Of a stretch of DNA of 64,000 bases, positions 1 through 11,760 are shown in pieces. The DNA is from Zychaea mexicana. Lineage: Eukaryota; Mucoromycota; Mucoromycetes; Mucorales; Lichtheimiaceae. Location of the stretch: contig NW_026516688.1 of NCBI RefSeq assembly GCF_025766255.1, forward strand, positions 186,001-250,000, written 5' to 3'. The notes below the pieces were generated by a model. It was given only the letters and a program-made list of their open reading frames with translations, did no database searches and was not told the origin of the DNA. The translations under genes and the position numbers were made by a program. The first letter of the stretch is position 1. Every line of letters begins with the position of its first letter.

Positions 1-221
1 AAGGGACATGAAAAAGAGTCAAGTAAGAGAGATAGTAAAAGCTGAGCAGATCATACTTTATATCAAAAGAGACCATATCTTAAGCTGAGTGTGACGTAAT
101 GTACAGTCAACTGTGCTACCGGTGTATATTGAAGAGCAACTGCAAAATGGCTGGATATTTTACTGGTGCTTAATTATTATAGCACTAATTCGGCAACGAC
201 AAGAAGTGTGCAATGTGAATT

Positions 222-670
222 TTGCTGCGGAAACAGGCAACAGTAGGGGTAAATTCGGGCTCGAGTAGTATAGCTGGAGTTGTTCAAAATGATATTACCA
301 AAAATGAGACGAAGCTTATATTATATATTGTTCGAACAGCAAGTAAAAAAGAAAAGAGAGAACTTGAGATCGGATACAATGTGGAAAGCAACGAGCTTAT
401 CGTATATGCTTTAGAGGCACAAGGAAAGGCACTTAGCATGTTTGCCTCTTTGCCATTCGACACTGTATTCAGATTATGTGACTTGTGAACAAGTAAAGCA
501 GCTGAAACTATCAACGACAATTCTGATTTGTTTGTATACATTAAATGATAATGGTGAAGGTATACAGGATAGAATTAATTCTCTTTATTAATTAATCATG
601 AGGTCGAAAGCACAATTTATGCGTCACAAATCGAATAGTTAAGAAAAAGACACGGACATTGATAGCATCA
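222..670 (+). other. Short decayed coding-like stretch, no gene assigned
   Basis: An 88-codon open frame starts at 222 and ends in TGA at 486-488. The same frame reads on past the stop as sensible codons (TSKAAETINDNSDLFVYIK) to about 540. This suggests the tail of an older gene interrupted by a nonsense mutation. I do not recognise the family. The sequence from 541 to 670 is AT-rich and shows nothing else. Confidence 0.3.
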
Positions 671-689
671 GCGAAAGTAAGTAACGATT

Positions 690-1466
690 GAGGAAGTTAT
701 CTCCAAAAAGCTGTAGCCTTATTAATATATGAAGATGAAAGCAGCTTTGCTGAGGATAGAGAGCGATATGTGTTCAAGAAGACCACGAAACATCCAAAGT
801 GCAACAACGTCATACGATAAGGATATTAGAAGACGTATTGCACTGATGGATATGATCAAGGTACCTCGACGCCATGGACTTGCGAATACGTTTTCGAGGA
901 AGCTGCACGATGCCCTATTTGTAATTCCTTAATGAACACGACAAAGAGCGAGTCGAGGCTGTTCTGATGAGACGAGGATCGTCAGGGAGCCAAACTCTTT
1001 CGAAGAATCCAAGCTGGATCTTTCGACTTGTTAAGCGTACGGTTTTGTTGTCGATGTATGACGATCCCAGGCTAGAATTAACATGCATTCATAGTATCGT
1101 AACAAGTAATGTCCCCCCCCAGAAATAGTTTACCCATTAATCCGAGGACTTTTTGACAGATACGGCCCAAGAAGTGCGCAAGAACGGGTCGGTCATTATT
1201 CGACAAAGATACTTGGGGGCAGTCGAAAAACGTCTTAAAGGAAATCCATGAAGGTCAAATGTCTGATCCTCTAAAGTTCTCCTCTTACTATGATATTGGC
1301 AAGGACAGTGGTGGTATGACCATGTATCGATGCTTCCGTGGTACGAATTCTTTGAAAGAAGCCATTCATCAGAAGGTCGTTCGCAAAATGGCTCTTTTGA
1401 GGCAAGCCCTGAATTGATGTACGCTTTGCTTACAGATTACCGCCTCTACCATAACATTAATGTATG
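690..1466 (+). pseudogene. Decayed multicopy gene, possibly DDE-transposase-related
   Basis: Coding-like protein segments appear in order on the plus strand but jump between reading frames and are cut by stops. They include a CPIC segment (CxxC) near 915, the stretch ERVEAVLMRRGSSGS at about 940-985, GPRSAQERVGHYSTK near 1170-1210, MSDPLKFSSYYDIGKDSGG near 1260-1317, and RGTNSLKEAIHQ near 1340. The last two resemble a motif series I associate with a repeated fungal family whose RGTNSxE glutamate may belong to an RNase-H-fold transposase core. That assignment is from memory and tentative. The frameshifts, which include a run of eight C at about 1112, show it is not functional. The stretch 1467-2204 between this relic and repeat copy C shows no convincing gene. 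Confidence 0.4.
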
Positions 1467-2204
1467 ACGCAACAACCATCATCCATGCTTGTGCGATTGT
1501 TGAGATATTTTGTTATTGCCAGGTGGGCACTGTCAACAGATATGGCAGAGTTCATATACGGCATTTGTATCTTGGCTTGATCAATGCATAAGTTCGCTCG
1601 AATAGAACTTGCCTGTCTCCACGAACGATCAATTATCAGCATACCGTATCACACTGTACCTGCATTGGCGTGTCCTAATTGCTGCCAGTTCCACAAGCAT
1701 GTTTCCAGCAATTTTTGCTGCATTAATGCATTCTTTTTTTGATTGCCCCACTTGTGCGCTCCATGGCAAATACTGCAGTGTACGGTAATGGTCCACTTCG
1801 TTCGATGATCTTGTGCGAGTGTGTCAGGTAGTGAAAGTTGATGGTAAAAACGGTAGGTGAAACATTAGAAAGCCTGACTTGCTGTTGCACCAATCTGCTT
1901 CACTGCTTCATTGCCTTCTTGAGCTCTTGAATATCTTCTGCAACAATCTCTTTGCTGAAACGTACTGACTAGGTTGACTAGCGCTTGCTTTGTATTACTT
2001 ACACTTTAGAGCTCCAAAACGATCATCGAAACAAGGTAAAGCATAAAGTGAATCCAATCCACCGCTCGATAACTTCCACTTTGATAGTTTACGTCTCCAC
2101 AATCACCAGCAAATGACGACGGTGTTAAGCTTTGTAATGCTGCTATCCGTGAGCGATCGACTCGAGATAGGTACAATGGGTTTCCCTTTTTTCCGTATTC
2201 GCCA

Positions 2205-2387
2205 CAGATAATACGTCAAGTTGCTTTGTCTCATTAATGAATGTTGATATTCCCAAGAGTTTTTTTGTTACGAGAGTCAGAAGAACAGAATATCTCGATT
2301 TTCCGACAACAACAAAACCTTGGTGACGAAGATTTTGCCACTTTTGAATCTTGCTTGCGTGGGTAAAAGAATCATGGAAAAACCCCC
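2205..2387 (+). pseudogene. Repeat-family copy C, 5' piece of a split copy
   Basis: This stretch matches the last coding exon of copies A (minus strand, near 6.6-6.78 kb) and B (plus strand, near 18.88-19.12 kb). The readable words are [28 protein letters not shown] and IMEK, with small frameshifts. The match starts near the exon boundary that precedes LMxVDIPKG, so the copy is 5'-truncated. It stops abruptly at 2387, in the middle of a word that continues in copies A and B. The missing continuation lies at 4364 going leftward on the minus strand. See the inversion finding. Confidence 0.7.
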
Positions 2388-2781
2388 TCAAGATGACAAC
2401 GAACTTATTACACTGGAAATTATACATCGATATGTCGAGATCTTGGATCGCTACTTTGGCAACGTAAGCAGACAGTTTACCACGGTTACTTGATATTAAT
2501 GCCATTGCTATGAAATTCATGCATCCTTTCTTTTTCTTATCAGGTATGCGAGTTGGATTTGACCTTTAACTTTCAAAAGGTAAGTTTATAAAGAAAAAGG
2601 GCAAAGGAGTATTGACAGAACATGAAGTCGATTCTTGCTAAAAAAAAGAAACTAACGTGCTCGATTTAAGGCATATTTCTTTTTGGATGAATTACTGATC
2701 ACCGGCGAACTTCAAGAATCCAGCAAAAATCAGTCCTTCGCGTCATCACTCAACAAGATTAGTTTGAGGAACAAGAGGTGA
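2388..2781 (+). pseudogene. APS1: Clathrin adaptor AP-1 sigma subunit, 3' half (split pseudogene)
   Basis: AP-1 sigma is the small subunit of the clathrin adaptor that sorts cargo at the trans-Golgi network and endosomes. Three exon pieces are visible: 2388-2463 (reading [19 protein letters not shown]...), 2544-2579 (VCELDLTFNFQK) and 2671-2781 (AYFFLDELLITGELQESS...). Both introns are GT-AG. This order and wording is characteristic of AP-1 sigma. After GELQESSK the frame slips by one base in an A-run. In the corrected frame a KSVLRVITQQD-like tail appears, followed at once by a TAG where a sense codon is expected. The piece has no start and no N-terminal half. That half lies inverted at 4365-4741. 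A functional copy, if the organism has one, must be elsewhere. Confidence 0.88.
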
Positions 2782-3239
2782 ATGAACAAAAGTCGGGATA
2801 AAGCTCCAACCTGGGGGGGAAACAGATACATGGAGAACAGCGCTATACCAGAAGGAAATAAACCGCGAGTCATTTTAGTGTACTATATTGTATAATCTTA
2901 TATTGTGCGTGATGTTGAAAGCTGGATCCTTCTTTTTTGGTTCTGTGTTCCTTATCTGGTGGTGATGATCCATACTAGATACATGACATCGTTCATCATG
3001 ATAGATGTTGTTCATGTCCTAAGACATAGCCTTATTCTACACACGTCCGTAGAGAAAGCCAGGGGAGACAAATATAGCTAAATAGAATGTACGATGATGG
3101 ATTTGGGGGGAGCAGAAATGCATAATAAGCGATGGAATAGAATAAAATCATAGTGACAAGTTGGTCTGGAATGAAGCAGGGGTGGAACTAAGTCGTGTTT
3201 ATGGTGCGTAGATTCTTCCTACTCTTACTCTTTCATTTT
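2782..3239. other. Non-coding stretch inside the inverted segment
   Basis: I see no gene here. It follows the AP-1 sigma 3' end and probably contains that gene's former 3' flank. It carries G-runs near 2812 and 3103 but no recognisable feature. Confidence 0.5.
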
Positions 3240-4364
3240 GGTTTAGCAGCAACAGGTACTTGAGATAGTGTATATGCGTGCGCGTGTATATATTGATGGC
3301 AAACGAGCAAATTCTCGTTTTGTGCATTAGTCTGTTTCTGTGAGGTGGGGGTTGGACCTTTACTTTGCATAATCGATATATAGTAATTGCCCGGCCTTGT
3401 TTTATTCTACCAGCAATCTTTCCCCGCCGCCACCACCACGACCCGGCTACAATTGGAAAGAAAATTCCATAATTATCGATATCGACAGAAATATAACCCT
3501 ATGGAGATTATACAATAATGATAAAAATGCCCTTATCGATTAAGTCAAAATGTAGATTGACCAAGGGAAGCTAAGAAAGGTGCATACCCGTATCCGAAAT
3601 CAGGGATCGCATGAGCAGAGATCAACATGGACTTTGTTAGCTCACAAACGCAAACAGAGAAAGGGATAAAGCCCCTATTATGATACGGGAGATAGCACTG
3701 TTTTCGTGTTGTGTAGTATACGCTCTCCTATGTCGTGTTACCGTTTTATTTATATCTGTCTGTTTACACACACAAGATAACGTGATCACGCAGAAAGTAG
3801 AAATGTCTCGACTCCCAAACCGTCATCATCATCATCATCATCATCATCATCACCAACAGCGCTACCGAGAAACAAGACAGCCACAATCTGTTGTTTCTAT
3901 CTCCATGTATGGCATGACTTCGTCGTATACATATTTATTCCAAATTATTTGCGCATGGAAACAATTTGCGCCAATGATTTTGCGTTCCTGTTTACGCGCC
4001 TCTGAGAATTCTAATAGAAGACCCAAAAGCAAGGCAGTCCTTTGGTTGATAGTTTTTTTATAATAATACTACAGTAATTGGTAGTGTAGATGAAGCTGCG
4101 GTTTAGTTGAAGAAGATGAGAAAGTACAGTGGATATGGTGAGACATGAAAGAAGCAGACGAAGATTGGTATGAATTTGAGTAATTAGAGGTAATAATATC
4201 CGCCTCAATTGAAAGATGGGTGTCCATTCAGTGGTGTCTTGCTAGTCAGTGCGTAGTCGCTTTGTGATGGTTTTTGTGATGGAATGAAATTGGGAGGGAG
4301 GCACCAATGATTTCTTCCCGGCGACGATAATGATAAAGGTCGCATGGTACTACTCGTTAAACAA
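3240..4364 (-). repeat. Repeat-family copy C, 3' part and downstream sequence, inverted
   Basis: The reverse complement of this stretch matches the plus-strand sequence at about 19.12-20.75 kb, with gaps. Shared words include the segment encoding the last residues of the family gene (near 4220-4350), the flank of a CAT trinucleotide run (about ten units at 3823-3852, only about four in copy B near 19970), and the purine/pyrimidine tract near 3240-3300. It lacks about 400 bp that copy B holds near 19.5-19.9 kb. The right end at 4364 is the other breakpoint of the inversion that split copy C. The CAT run makes a poly-His frame in one ORF, but the homology is at the DNA level and not to a protein. 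Confidence 0.65.
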
Positions 4365-4741
4365 ATTGATACCACCAACAAAGAACAAACTTGAGTATCT
4401 ATGTAGCACTATCAATATGTGAGGCTTTTGCTTTCGTACTCTGTTTTTTTCTCACTCGCCACTAAGCTAGGCCTATACGTATGCGACGTTCCAAAACATG
4501 TATTGCGACTATTACCTTCGATAAACGATCTTTTGGTCTAAAAAATTAGAAAAAGATGTAAAGATGTTTAAGTTCCAAATGTACCTTTATATACCAAGAA
4601 GTTACACATTTTTACTCGTCTTGCCAGTACCATTTGTGTGGCATCTTTAACGACTTTCGCTCTTTCTTTGGGCGGGATGGTGACGAACCATTTCGTCAAT
4701 CGAACTTTGCCTTGTCGGCTCACCAAGAGTAACCAATTTAT
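4365..4741 (-). pseudogene. APS1: Clathrin adaptor AP-1 sigma subunit, 5' half (split pseudogene)
   Basis: On the minus strand three exons read as the N-terminal half of AP-1 sigma. Exon 4741-4585 reads INWLLLVSRQGKVRLTKWF..., continuing through KMCNFLVYK. Exon 4537-4516 reads DQKIVYRR. Exon 4398-4365 reads YSSLFFVGGI. The introns are GT-AG (donors at 4584 and 4515). The initiator Met is not in this exon. A splice acceptor lies just upstream at 4742-4744, consistent with a tiny first exon that I could not locate. The reading stops at 4365, and the next expected residues are found on the opposite strand at 2388. Confidence 0.88.
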
Positions 4742-4744
4742 CTA

Positions 4745-6464
4745 TACACGTGTACAACCACACTTCTATTTACACCACAGCATTAGCATAATCATATACA
4801 CTAAAGAAAGCTAAGCGTACTTTTGCTTTTCTCCCACTCGACTACATACTCGAGCTGAATCAGGATCCGTCACTTACAGCCACAACACAACAACCGAAAA
4901 TGGGAATCCCATACTTTTTTTTGTATGGCCAGTGGAGTAGGGCGAAATTTTTATTTCCGACATCGTGTCCGAGAGAGTGACGGTATTGGGGCAGGAATAT
5001 AAATGATGCTGTAGGAACAGGCCTTATGCCAAATTCAGGATACAAACAGTGAGCTGACAGACATATGAAATCGAGAACAGAATGGGCGTATAATTCAAGT
5101 GGCGTAGTAATGGACTAAATTGATGAACGAGAAAAGATTGCAATTGTAAGTGTGGACAGGACAAGACAAGACAAGACAAGGACAGAAGGAGCGGACGAAA
5201 GTGTGTTAGATGCTGTCGGCAGGAGCAGGACAAGACAAGAAGGAAACCTGAAGGTAGGAGACCGATAATGAGGGAAGAAACAAGGAACAAGATATAGGAA
5301 ATAAACAAGATAACTGATTGATGTTTTATCATTCAAAGACTATGGTATACATATCTTTTACTGTGGGATTTAAATACTGAATAAACGGGAAGACTGGTCC
5401 CAAGATTGATAAGTCGGATGATGATGATTAACGATATTGATACTTGAGAATTTAATATGTGATCATCGAGGTTGAGGATGATCACTTTAGTAGAGGTCGA
5501 TGAATGTTCATGACAGCAACAGCCTTGATGACTGTTACAACGGAGGGCAAAAAGGCTTGCTAGTCATATAAAAATAGACAGTCATGACATGTTAGCGGTT
5601 TGGTTCCTGGTGACTCGAAGAAATACATTTCTAATCGTAAGCGCGTTTATCATATCGGCTTATTGTTCTTCATAAGACCAGAGATGAACACATGGGAGTA
5701 TATATGCTTCCACCGGCCAAGTTACATTTGGCCAGTCGCTTTGAAGATCAAGATATCAGATATAGATTACCGTTGTCATTCGCTCAATAATAAATCACCG
5801 AGTAAGAAGATCACAGCTATACAGCTATACTTCTATGCCGGAATCGACGGTCTTTTCGAATAGAGGGGAAATTCATTGACCGTCAATTGTTTTATTACGA
5901 TACTACGAATGAAGGAGCCTCATATTGAAAGTCAATCAAGAGCAAATGCCATTTTATTTTACAGCATCTGAATACCATAGATGGGCTATTAGTGCATATA
6001 TGGCACATTATAAGAACAATGTATGGATAGAATATATAGCACAGCTATATAAGATATCGTTGGTCATTTTATTATATATGTTAGAGAAATATTTTCAGAA
6101 TTTATCGAAGAGAATTATAATAGTGGATATGTGACTAGTAAAAATAGCTTGGAGAGGAGAGATATGAAAAGTGTGGATCGGATAGAAAGATGCTAGTGAA
6201 AAATCATTACAGATTGCACTGGATGGTAAAGGTTCGGCGGTAAAAAAAAATATGATACATATCGAATGGTAAAAATGATACTGATTTGTTGTTGATAAAA
6301 TTGGATAAAGGCTTGAAGTTGAAAAAAAAGATTGTTACATGCTCATAGTAGCGGGCTTGGATGATGGAAAAAAAAAGTACAGTGTCGACGCTGAGAAGAT
6401 TGTTTTGATGCTGGTTGCGTGGTAAAGAAAATATTCACTTGGAGTAGGCTCAACGGTGAAGAAA
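4745..6464. other. Gene-free stretch with ACAAG microsatellite
   Basis: No convincing gene. A short purine-rich tandem run of an ACAAG-type unit lies at about 5158-5182, with a related stretch near 5228-5240. The 87-codon and 69-codon open frames at 5600 and 5925 have AT-driven composition and no recognisable domain. I do not call them genes. Confidence 0.5.
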
Positions 6465-8345
6465 GATGGTGGTGGTGTCTTGCTAGTCAGTGCGTTGTCG
6501 CTTTTGTGGTGACTTTGGTGATGGAACGAAATTGGGTGGAAGGCACCAATGATTTTTTCCCGGCGACGATAATGATAGAGGTCGCATGGTACTACTAGTG
6601 ATATCAAGAGTTTTTTCCATTATCTTTTTACCCACGCAAGCAAGATTCAAGAGTGGCAGAATTCTCGTCATCAAGGTTTTGTTATTTTCTGGAAAATCGA
6701 GTTGTTCCGTTCTCCTGACTCTGGTAACGAAACCCTTGGGGATGTCAACATCCATTAATGAGACAGAGCCACCTAAATGAACGTATTTACAATAATTATC
6801 AATTTGTAACACCCTACTGATAAACAGGATACAAAATAACACAAACCTGAAATGCTGTAACCGACGACATGGCACTTATGCAATAGCGAAGGTGAAAACG
6901 TAGCCAACAACAACATGTCGCGCAAAACAATTGGCAACTTTAAAAGGCTATCGCGCATCTCTTTCGTTTGATCTTTTGCAGCACCAATTTCTGTGCAACC
7001 AAGTTCCAGCTTGCCCGATTCGAAGATAAGATCACCACGTCTACCCATTTTTCTCTTTGCGATTGGTTTTACGGATGATAGTTGGCGATCGTTGTTTAGG
7101 GCATCTGCATTTGCTTCGCTCGATCCCTCGGTACTATTGAATTTTATTTAAAAAACAGAGTATCAGTGAGCTTATCATGTTACCTTTCTTTTACCTCTAT
7201 ACTTGCGATCAGCTTACCCCTTTACCACAATGTCAGATCTTCGAACGACAGAAGAAAGAAATCCAAACACCAGATGCAGTTGGTCTGTTTCCATCATGGT
7301 ACTAACATCGAATGAGCCGGTTTCCAGAAACAATTGGGCAATGTTTTGAAGTTCAATGGATAGCCACACTTTAAGTGTTTCTTTGGACGGATCAACGATT
7401 GGGATGCTTCTTGCGTAATTGAATAGCTCGGTGCTATCCTTCTATAAGATATGGAGTCATTTGGTTTTCTAATGGGTTAACCACGTATACATTGTTTATC
7501 CGTCTGCTTGTTCATACGTACCAATTTCAGGATTTCTTGGAAATTCTGTTCGAGCTCTTTTGGTGCCGAGAAATCCATATCATCACCAGCCTCACGCAAT
7601 TCATCCAATTCTTCTTCAGTAAACACTCGTAACCAGTTACTATCGCCAAGATCGACAATAAGAGATTGAGAAGGACTGAGAAACGGCAAAGTTAGCTGGT
7701 AAACTCAAACTACAAACCCAAGTCAAGCTATCTATAATAGAGATTTTTACGTACTGGTAGAATTCACAACTCAAAGCGAAATCCATGACTTTCTCTTCTA
7801 CGGAAAGTGGTTCGATGTTTTGGTCTCTTGCTCTTTCTCTTGTCGCATTTAAAATCCAAAAGTCGTTTTGATGTTTTCTTTTGAATGCTGCAAATCCGTG
7901 TTGCAGGTTGGCTTTGTCGCCTGGGCTAATTTCTGTTTTCAAGGAAGGCAATGAGTTTGACGACGACGGCAGCGAGGACGAGGACGGTGCTGGTGTCGGT
8001 GATGCTAATGCGCTTGACGAGGACGGTGCGGGTGCGGGTGTTGGTGATGCTGATGCGTTTGCTTCTTGTTCTGGTCGTATGTTCGTGTTTTGATTGGATG
8101 ATGTAGCATTATGCGTGTCTTTCGATAGTCGTTCAATAGATTTCCAGGACACTTTGGCTTTATCCTAGAAGATACAAATAAGTACGTACATGCTTTATCA
8201 GCATATTGTGGTGTAAAAAGAAAGTTCAAACGCAAAGGCATGAAAAGTTGTTGGCACTTGCCACAGTAAGTCCAAGTGATTCGGCCGCTCTACTGATGTT
8301 TCGGATCCAACTTGCTTTCACAGAAATGACATCCGCCACGCGACA
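6465..8345 (-). pseudogene. Repeat-family copy A: multi-exon gene of unknown function
   Basis: Minus-strand exons, in order: a zinc-ribbon-like segment down to 8190 (CHFC ... CGKC, then LRLNFLF and QYADKA); 8164-7755 with a Ser/Pro/Ala-rich linker; about 7700-7522 (SQSLIVDLGDSNWLRV...); about 7444-7218; about 7135-6846 (RRGDLIFESGKLELGCTEIGAAKDQTK); and about 6775-6486. The introns have GT-AG ends. The RGD-x7-E-x-G-x2-E pattern could be a PD-(D/E)XK nuclease-like core, but this is only a resemblance. An in-frame TAG falls between the two CxxC pairs, and copy B carries a TGA nearby, so both are probably relics. An intact relative elsewhere would define the true start. The family occurs three times in the window. 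Confidence 0.55.
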
Positions 8346-8469
8346 GTCAGAAACAATGTCATTTTGGAAGTTGTCCACGATTTCTTGGACTTTGACACAG
8401 TGTTCTCCTTTTTCTTTTGCCTCTACCAGAAAACACGTGATAGCTATTCCAACGAACATTCATTAGTTC

Positions 8470-9090
8470 ATGTGCTTGTAACGTTATTACAAACAAATCT
8501 CATTTATTCTTAATAATATCTATGGTTGCTACCTTCTATTATAGGGGACTTTTCAGTTGACATGGAATGGAGACGACAAAGCTTTTTTGTAGGAAAGGAC
8601 AAAGCAAAGAATCGGTAATTCAAAACCAACATGTAGAGCATATTAAACTGTGGACGCAGTGGGTCCTGGACCCGGGTCCCTAGCCACAAGCGGAACTTAA
8701 TCTCATATGCGTATTTCCAAATTAGGCTCAACGACCGCGCGACAGCGCGGAAGCTCTTGATTCACTGTAATTTATGCATTAACGTCTATAATAAAAGTCA
8801 AAGCAAAGAAAAAAAAACCAAGACGACCCCATAGACAATAGCAGAAACAATTTAGTATACGGGTAGCTAATATGAGATATATCAGAAATTTTCAAAAAGA
8901 AATCGCATAAATAGCGCAGACATGCTGAGCTGAATATGCACTTGCTGCTGAGCAAACCAACGCAGATAATACTTTTTGAAAGGAATAGAAGTATCTGTAG
9001 GATCATTTGCATTGGACAATGAAGAGTGTGCTAAGCTTGCTCAGCATTTAAAATAGTTGTTTGCACGTAGTCTTAGCATTCTATGTTTGA
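8470..9090. other. Spacer between copy A and the Crypton
   Basis: No gene seen. The left end of the Crypton must lie in here. Cryptons have no terminal inverted repeats, so the boundary cannot be placed from one copy. Confidence 0.4.
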
Positions 9091-9094
9091 AAAC

Positions 9095-9103
9095 TATATA
9101 AAG
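9095..9103 (+). promoter_or_regulatory. TATA box of the Crypton gene
   Basis: TATATAAAG lies 68 bases upstream of the ATG at 9171. The position and sequence fit a fungal TATA element. Confidence 0.5.
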
Positions 9104-9170
9104 TAGGCTTGAAAAGAACGTGTCATGTTTTTTGTCATATCAGTTTTTCTACTACGCTTTCAATATCAAC

Positions 9171-11713
9171 ATGCCTCAACAACATCATAACTATTTGTCT
9201 CAAATCTACAATACCGGTTCCTCGTCATCCCAATCAGCTAACGAGTTTGCTAGTCAATCAAACAACAATGCCGTTCACGCTGCCGAATTGAATTTGGCCA
9301 TGCTGCAATCCAGATAACGTACGCAAACAACTACGCAGGCTCTTCGTCCGGACAACACTAAACACGCCTATTACCCAAAGATCAGCGAGTTTTGTAAGTG
9401 GTGCGACGAAAAGAAGTTTCCTGAATCCACTCGTTATCAAGTAAATGGCGACAAATTGCACTGGTTTCTTGAAAAAAAAGTAAGTAGTGGTATATTGACA
9501 ATATTCAAAAGATCGCGTTAATTGTAAAGAGGTTGTATTAAACTAATTGTACTACATTTTATGTTTAGGTCATTGGAAGAATCCGACGTCCTACTGGTAA
9601 AAAGCAACTACAAGCCAACGAAGATTCTGACCCGAATGACAATGATATCGAAACAGAACAAGAGGAAGTTGAGCGTTACATCGTCGGCTTTAGCACCATC
9701 GAGCAGTATGTCAGCGCCATCATCCAATTTTACAACGATCAACTTAAGCTTGGTATCAACACCATCAACAACTACCCACGAACCGCCGATGTCAAGGACT
9801 TACTAAAGAACGAAAGAAAGAAGGATAGCAAAAGACGCCGCACGAACTACGAAGATCGCGCTGCTGGGTCAATCTTGGACGGATACTCTACCATGGAAGA
9901 ATTAGCCAGAATAATCGACTACTTCATTGGCAAGGACAAGTCTGAGCACTATCGCAACGCAGTGATGATGTTGATCTCACACTTTGGTCTCATGCGTGGC
10001 GAGAACGTCCGGGAAATCGAGCTGGCCGACATACATACCATTCCATTGGAAAATGAAGGCCCTACTCCAGATATCGAGTGCCCCTGTTTGGTTTTGCTGC
10101 TGGACCATGGAAAGACAAACCAATTCGGTAAAATCCAGCACGGATCCGCCATCCGCTGTGCACATGTCGAAACCTGTCTTTGGATGGCCCTCGGCCTGTA
10201 TTTCTTCTGTCGTTGGCATGTTGAAGGCGGAGAATTCCCAGATATGTCGCGCCCACAATCCTGGTATAACATCAAGCTATGCAAGACCGACAACGGCGAT
10301 CTCACCAAGAACATCACCCAGCCTGCGCATTACAAGGCTCTGTCTAAGGCTTTCGAAGCATGTAGGATCAACTCAACAGCCATTACACATGCTGGTAGAA
10401 AATCCGGTAGTAAAATGGCAGATCTGGGTGAAGCTGGTGATTCGGCAATTCGACGTGCTGGAAGATGGACCACTGACTCCATGGAGGGATCGTACTTGAC
10501 CAACTTACCACGGCGATTATTGCGCGCGATGGCAGCTTTCGATGCCAACGGTAAAAATTTCTGGCTACCGCGCGATAGCGTTCAGCCTCGAGAAGCTTTG
10601 CTCTATAAAGTTTTCCCGTGGATTGAAGAGTGGCAAGAGAAGATCGATCAAGGACTAGGAGACAAAAGTGTTGCGGCAGACGGATTCCTTCAGATGCTGC
10701 GTGTTCTTCGAAGGACCTTTTTGCAAGATTCAGTATTAATGATGGAGCGACACCCAGATTTATCTGTTTGGAAGCAGCCTCTGTTCAGCGATCAAGATTA
10801 TTTGGATTTCAAACTGTGTAAGTAATTGAAATATCATTAAAGAGGTTATTACATGGTGCGATTATATATATATGAGTTATTTACCAATCGTACCTTGATT
10901 ATTTTTAGTATGTTGAAGACTGCCATTGAAACGGCACCACCACCCGAGGAGCTCACTTTGCAGAAGTCGATGCCAGCTTTGCACAATTACATGCGCGAAA
11001 TGTATCGCGATCTTTCACAGAAACTAGCTGTCCTTTCTCGAACGGTCGAAGAACAAAATAGAACCATGAATCAATTCATGGGTGATCTGGCAAACGGACG
11101 ACTGACTATCACGGTGCAATGGAACGCACAACAGCAATCGCAGGCAGCTGCACTTTCTACAATAGCATCAACATCACATCCTACCTTTGCCGCCTCTCCT
11201 ACATCATCATCCCATCCCGCTTTTGACCAATCCGCCACTAATGCCGCTTCAACTACCACTGCATCATCATCTTGTCCTATCCCTGCTAACTCGCCCGCGT
11301 CTCCACCAAATACAACCATGGTAGCCCCGGCCACGACATCCTCAAGCAGCCAAATGCCAAAGTACAGGATGAGCGAAAACGTCACGAGCATCCCGGATTT
11401 ACACCGCGAATGGCATTATGGGCTATCCGGAAAACCTGCCATCAAAAAGCTGGAGGCTGATTACGGGAAAAAATGGCGTGGAGACAAGGCAAAATGGGTG
11501 TATCGCAGGCAACAAATAGTAAAAGGTATCGACGCGTTTATCGAGTGCCATGGTTTACAGCAGGATGAGCAGCGTGCTTTGGCTATGTTAGAATACTGGC
11601 GAAAGCACCCAAAGGCTGAATGGTGTGCTGGAGGAGTCATAAAACCGAAATCCCTGGATTGGATGAGCAAGAATGTTAAGTTGTGGGAACAAGTAGACAA
11701 AGTAGATTTCTAA
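9171..11713 (+). pseudogene. Crypton tyrosine recombinase with C-terminal GCR1_C domain
   Basis: Three exons: 9171-9479, 9569-about 10821 and 10909-11713. The middle exon holds a tyrosine-recombinase core. The first Arg is in GLMRGEN, a Lys hairpin is in HGKTNQFGK, the HxxR box is THAGRKSG, then comes GRW, and the nucleophile Tyr is in GSYLTNLP. The third exon has a coiled, Ser/Thr/Pro-rich linker and then a GCR1_C-type DNA-binding domain (YRMSENVTSIPDLHREWHYG ... SLDWMSKN). This combination is diagnostic of fungal Cryptons, which integrate by recombination at short sites. The first exon contains an in-frame TAA at 9315-9317, one base from CAA, with good coding sense on both sides, so this copy is probably disabled by a single nonsense change. 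The canonical GTAAGT donor at 10818 would put exon 3 out of frame. GTAATT at 10822 or GTGTAA at 10816 keep it in frame. Confidence 0.88.
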
Positions 11714-11760
11714 ATGTCAATAAATCTGTCATGCCAATATTTAGTTTGTTGTATTCTATG

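Larger units (their letters stand above)
9090..11760 (+). mobile_element. Crypton DNA transposon (approximate extent)
   Basis: The extent is set by the recombinase gene plus its TATA box and the short 3' flank. No inverted or direct terminal repeats are expected, and none were seen. The element sits inside the left arm of the large imperfect palindrome and has no counterpart in the right arm. This suggests it inserted after the arms formed. Confidence 0.65.

Noticed and set aside
3680..4063. 127-codon frame with a His run as a metal-binding protein
   Set aside because: The His run is a CAT microsatellite. The mirrored copy near 19.97 kb has fewer units and other stops, so the homology is to DNA and not to a protein.
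8226..8459. 77-codon frame (MFVGIAITCF...) as the start of copy A
   Set aside because: A different frame through the same DNA gives a CxxC...CxxC ribbon that continues into the conserved LRLNFLF segment in both copies A and B. The 77-codon frame runs into a stop in both.
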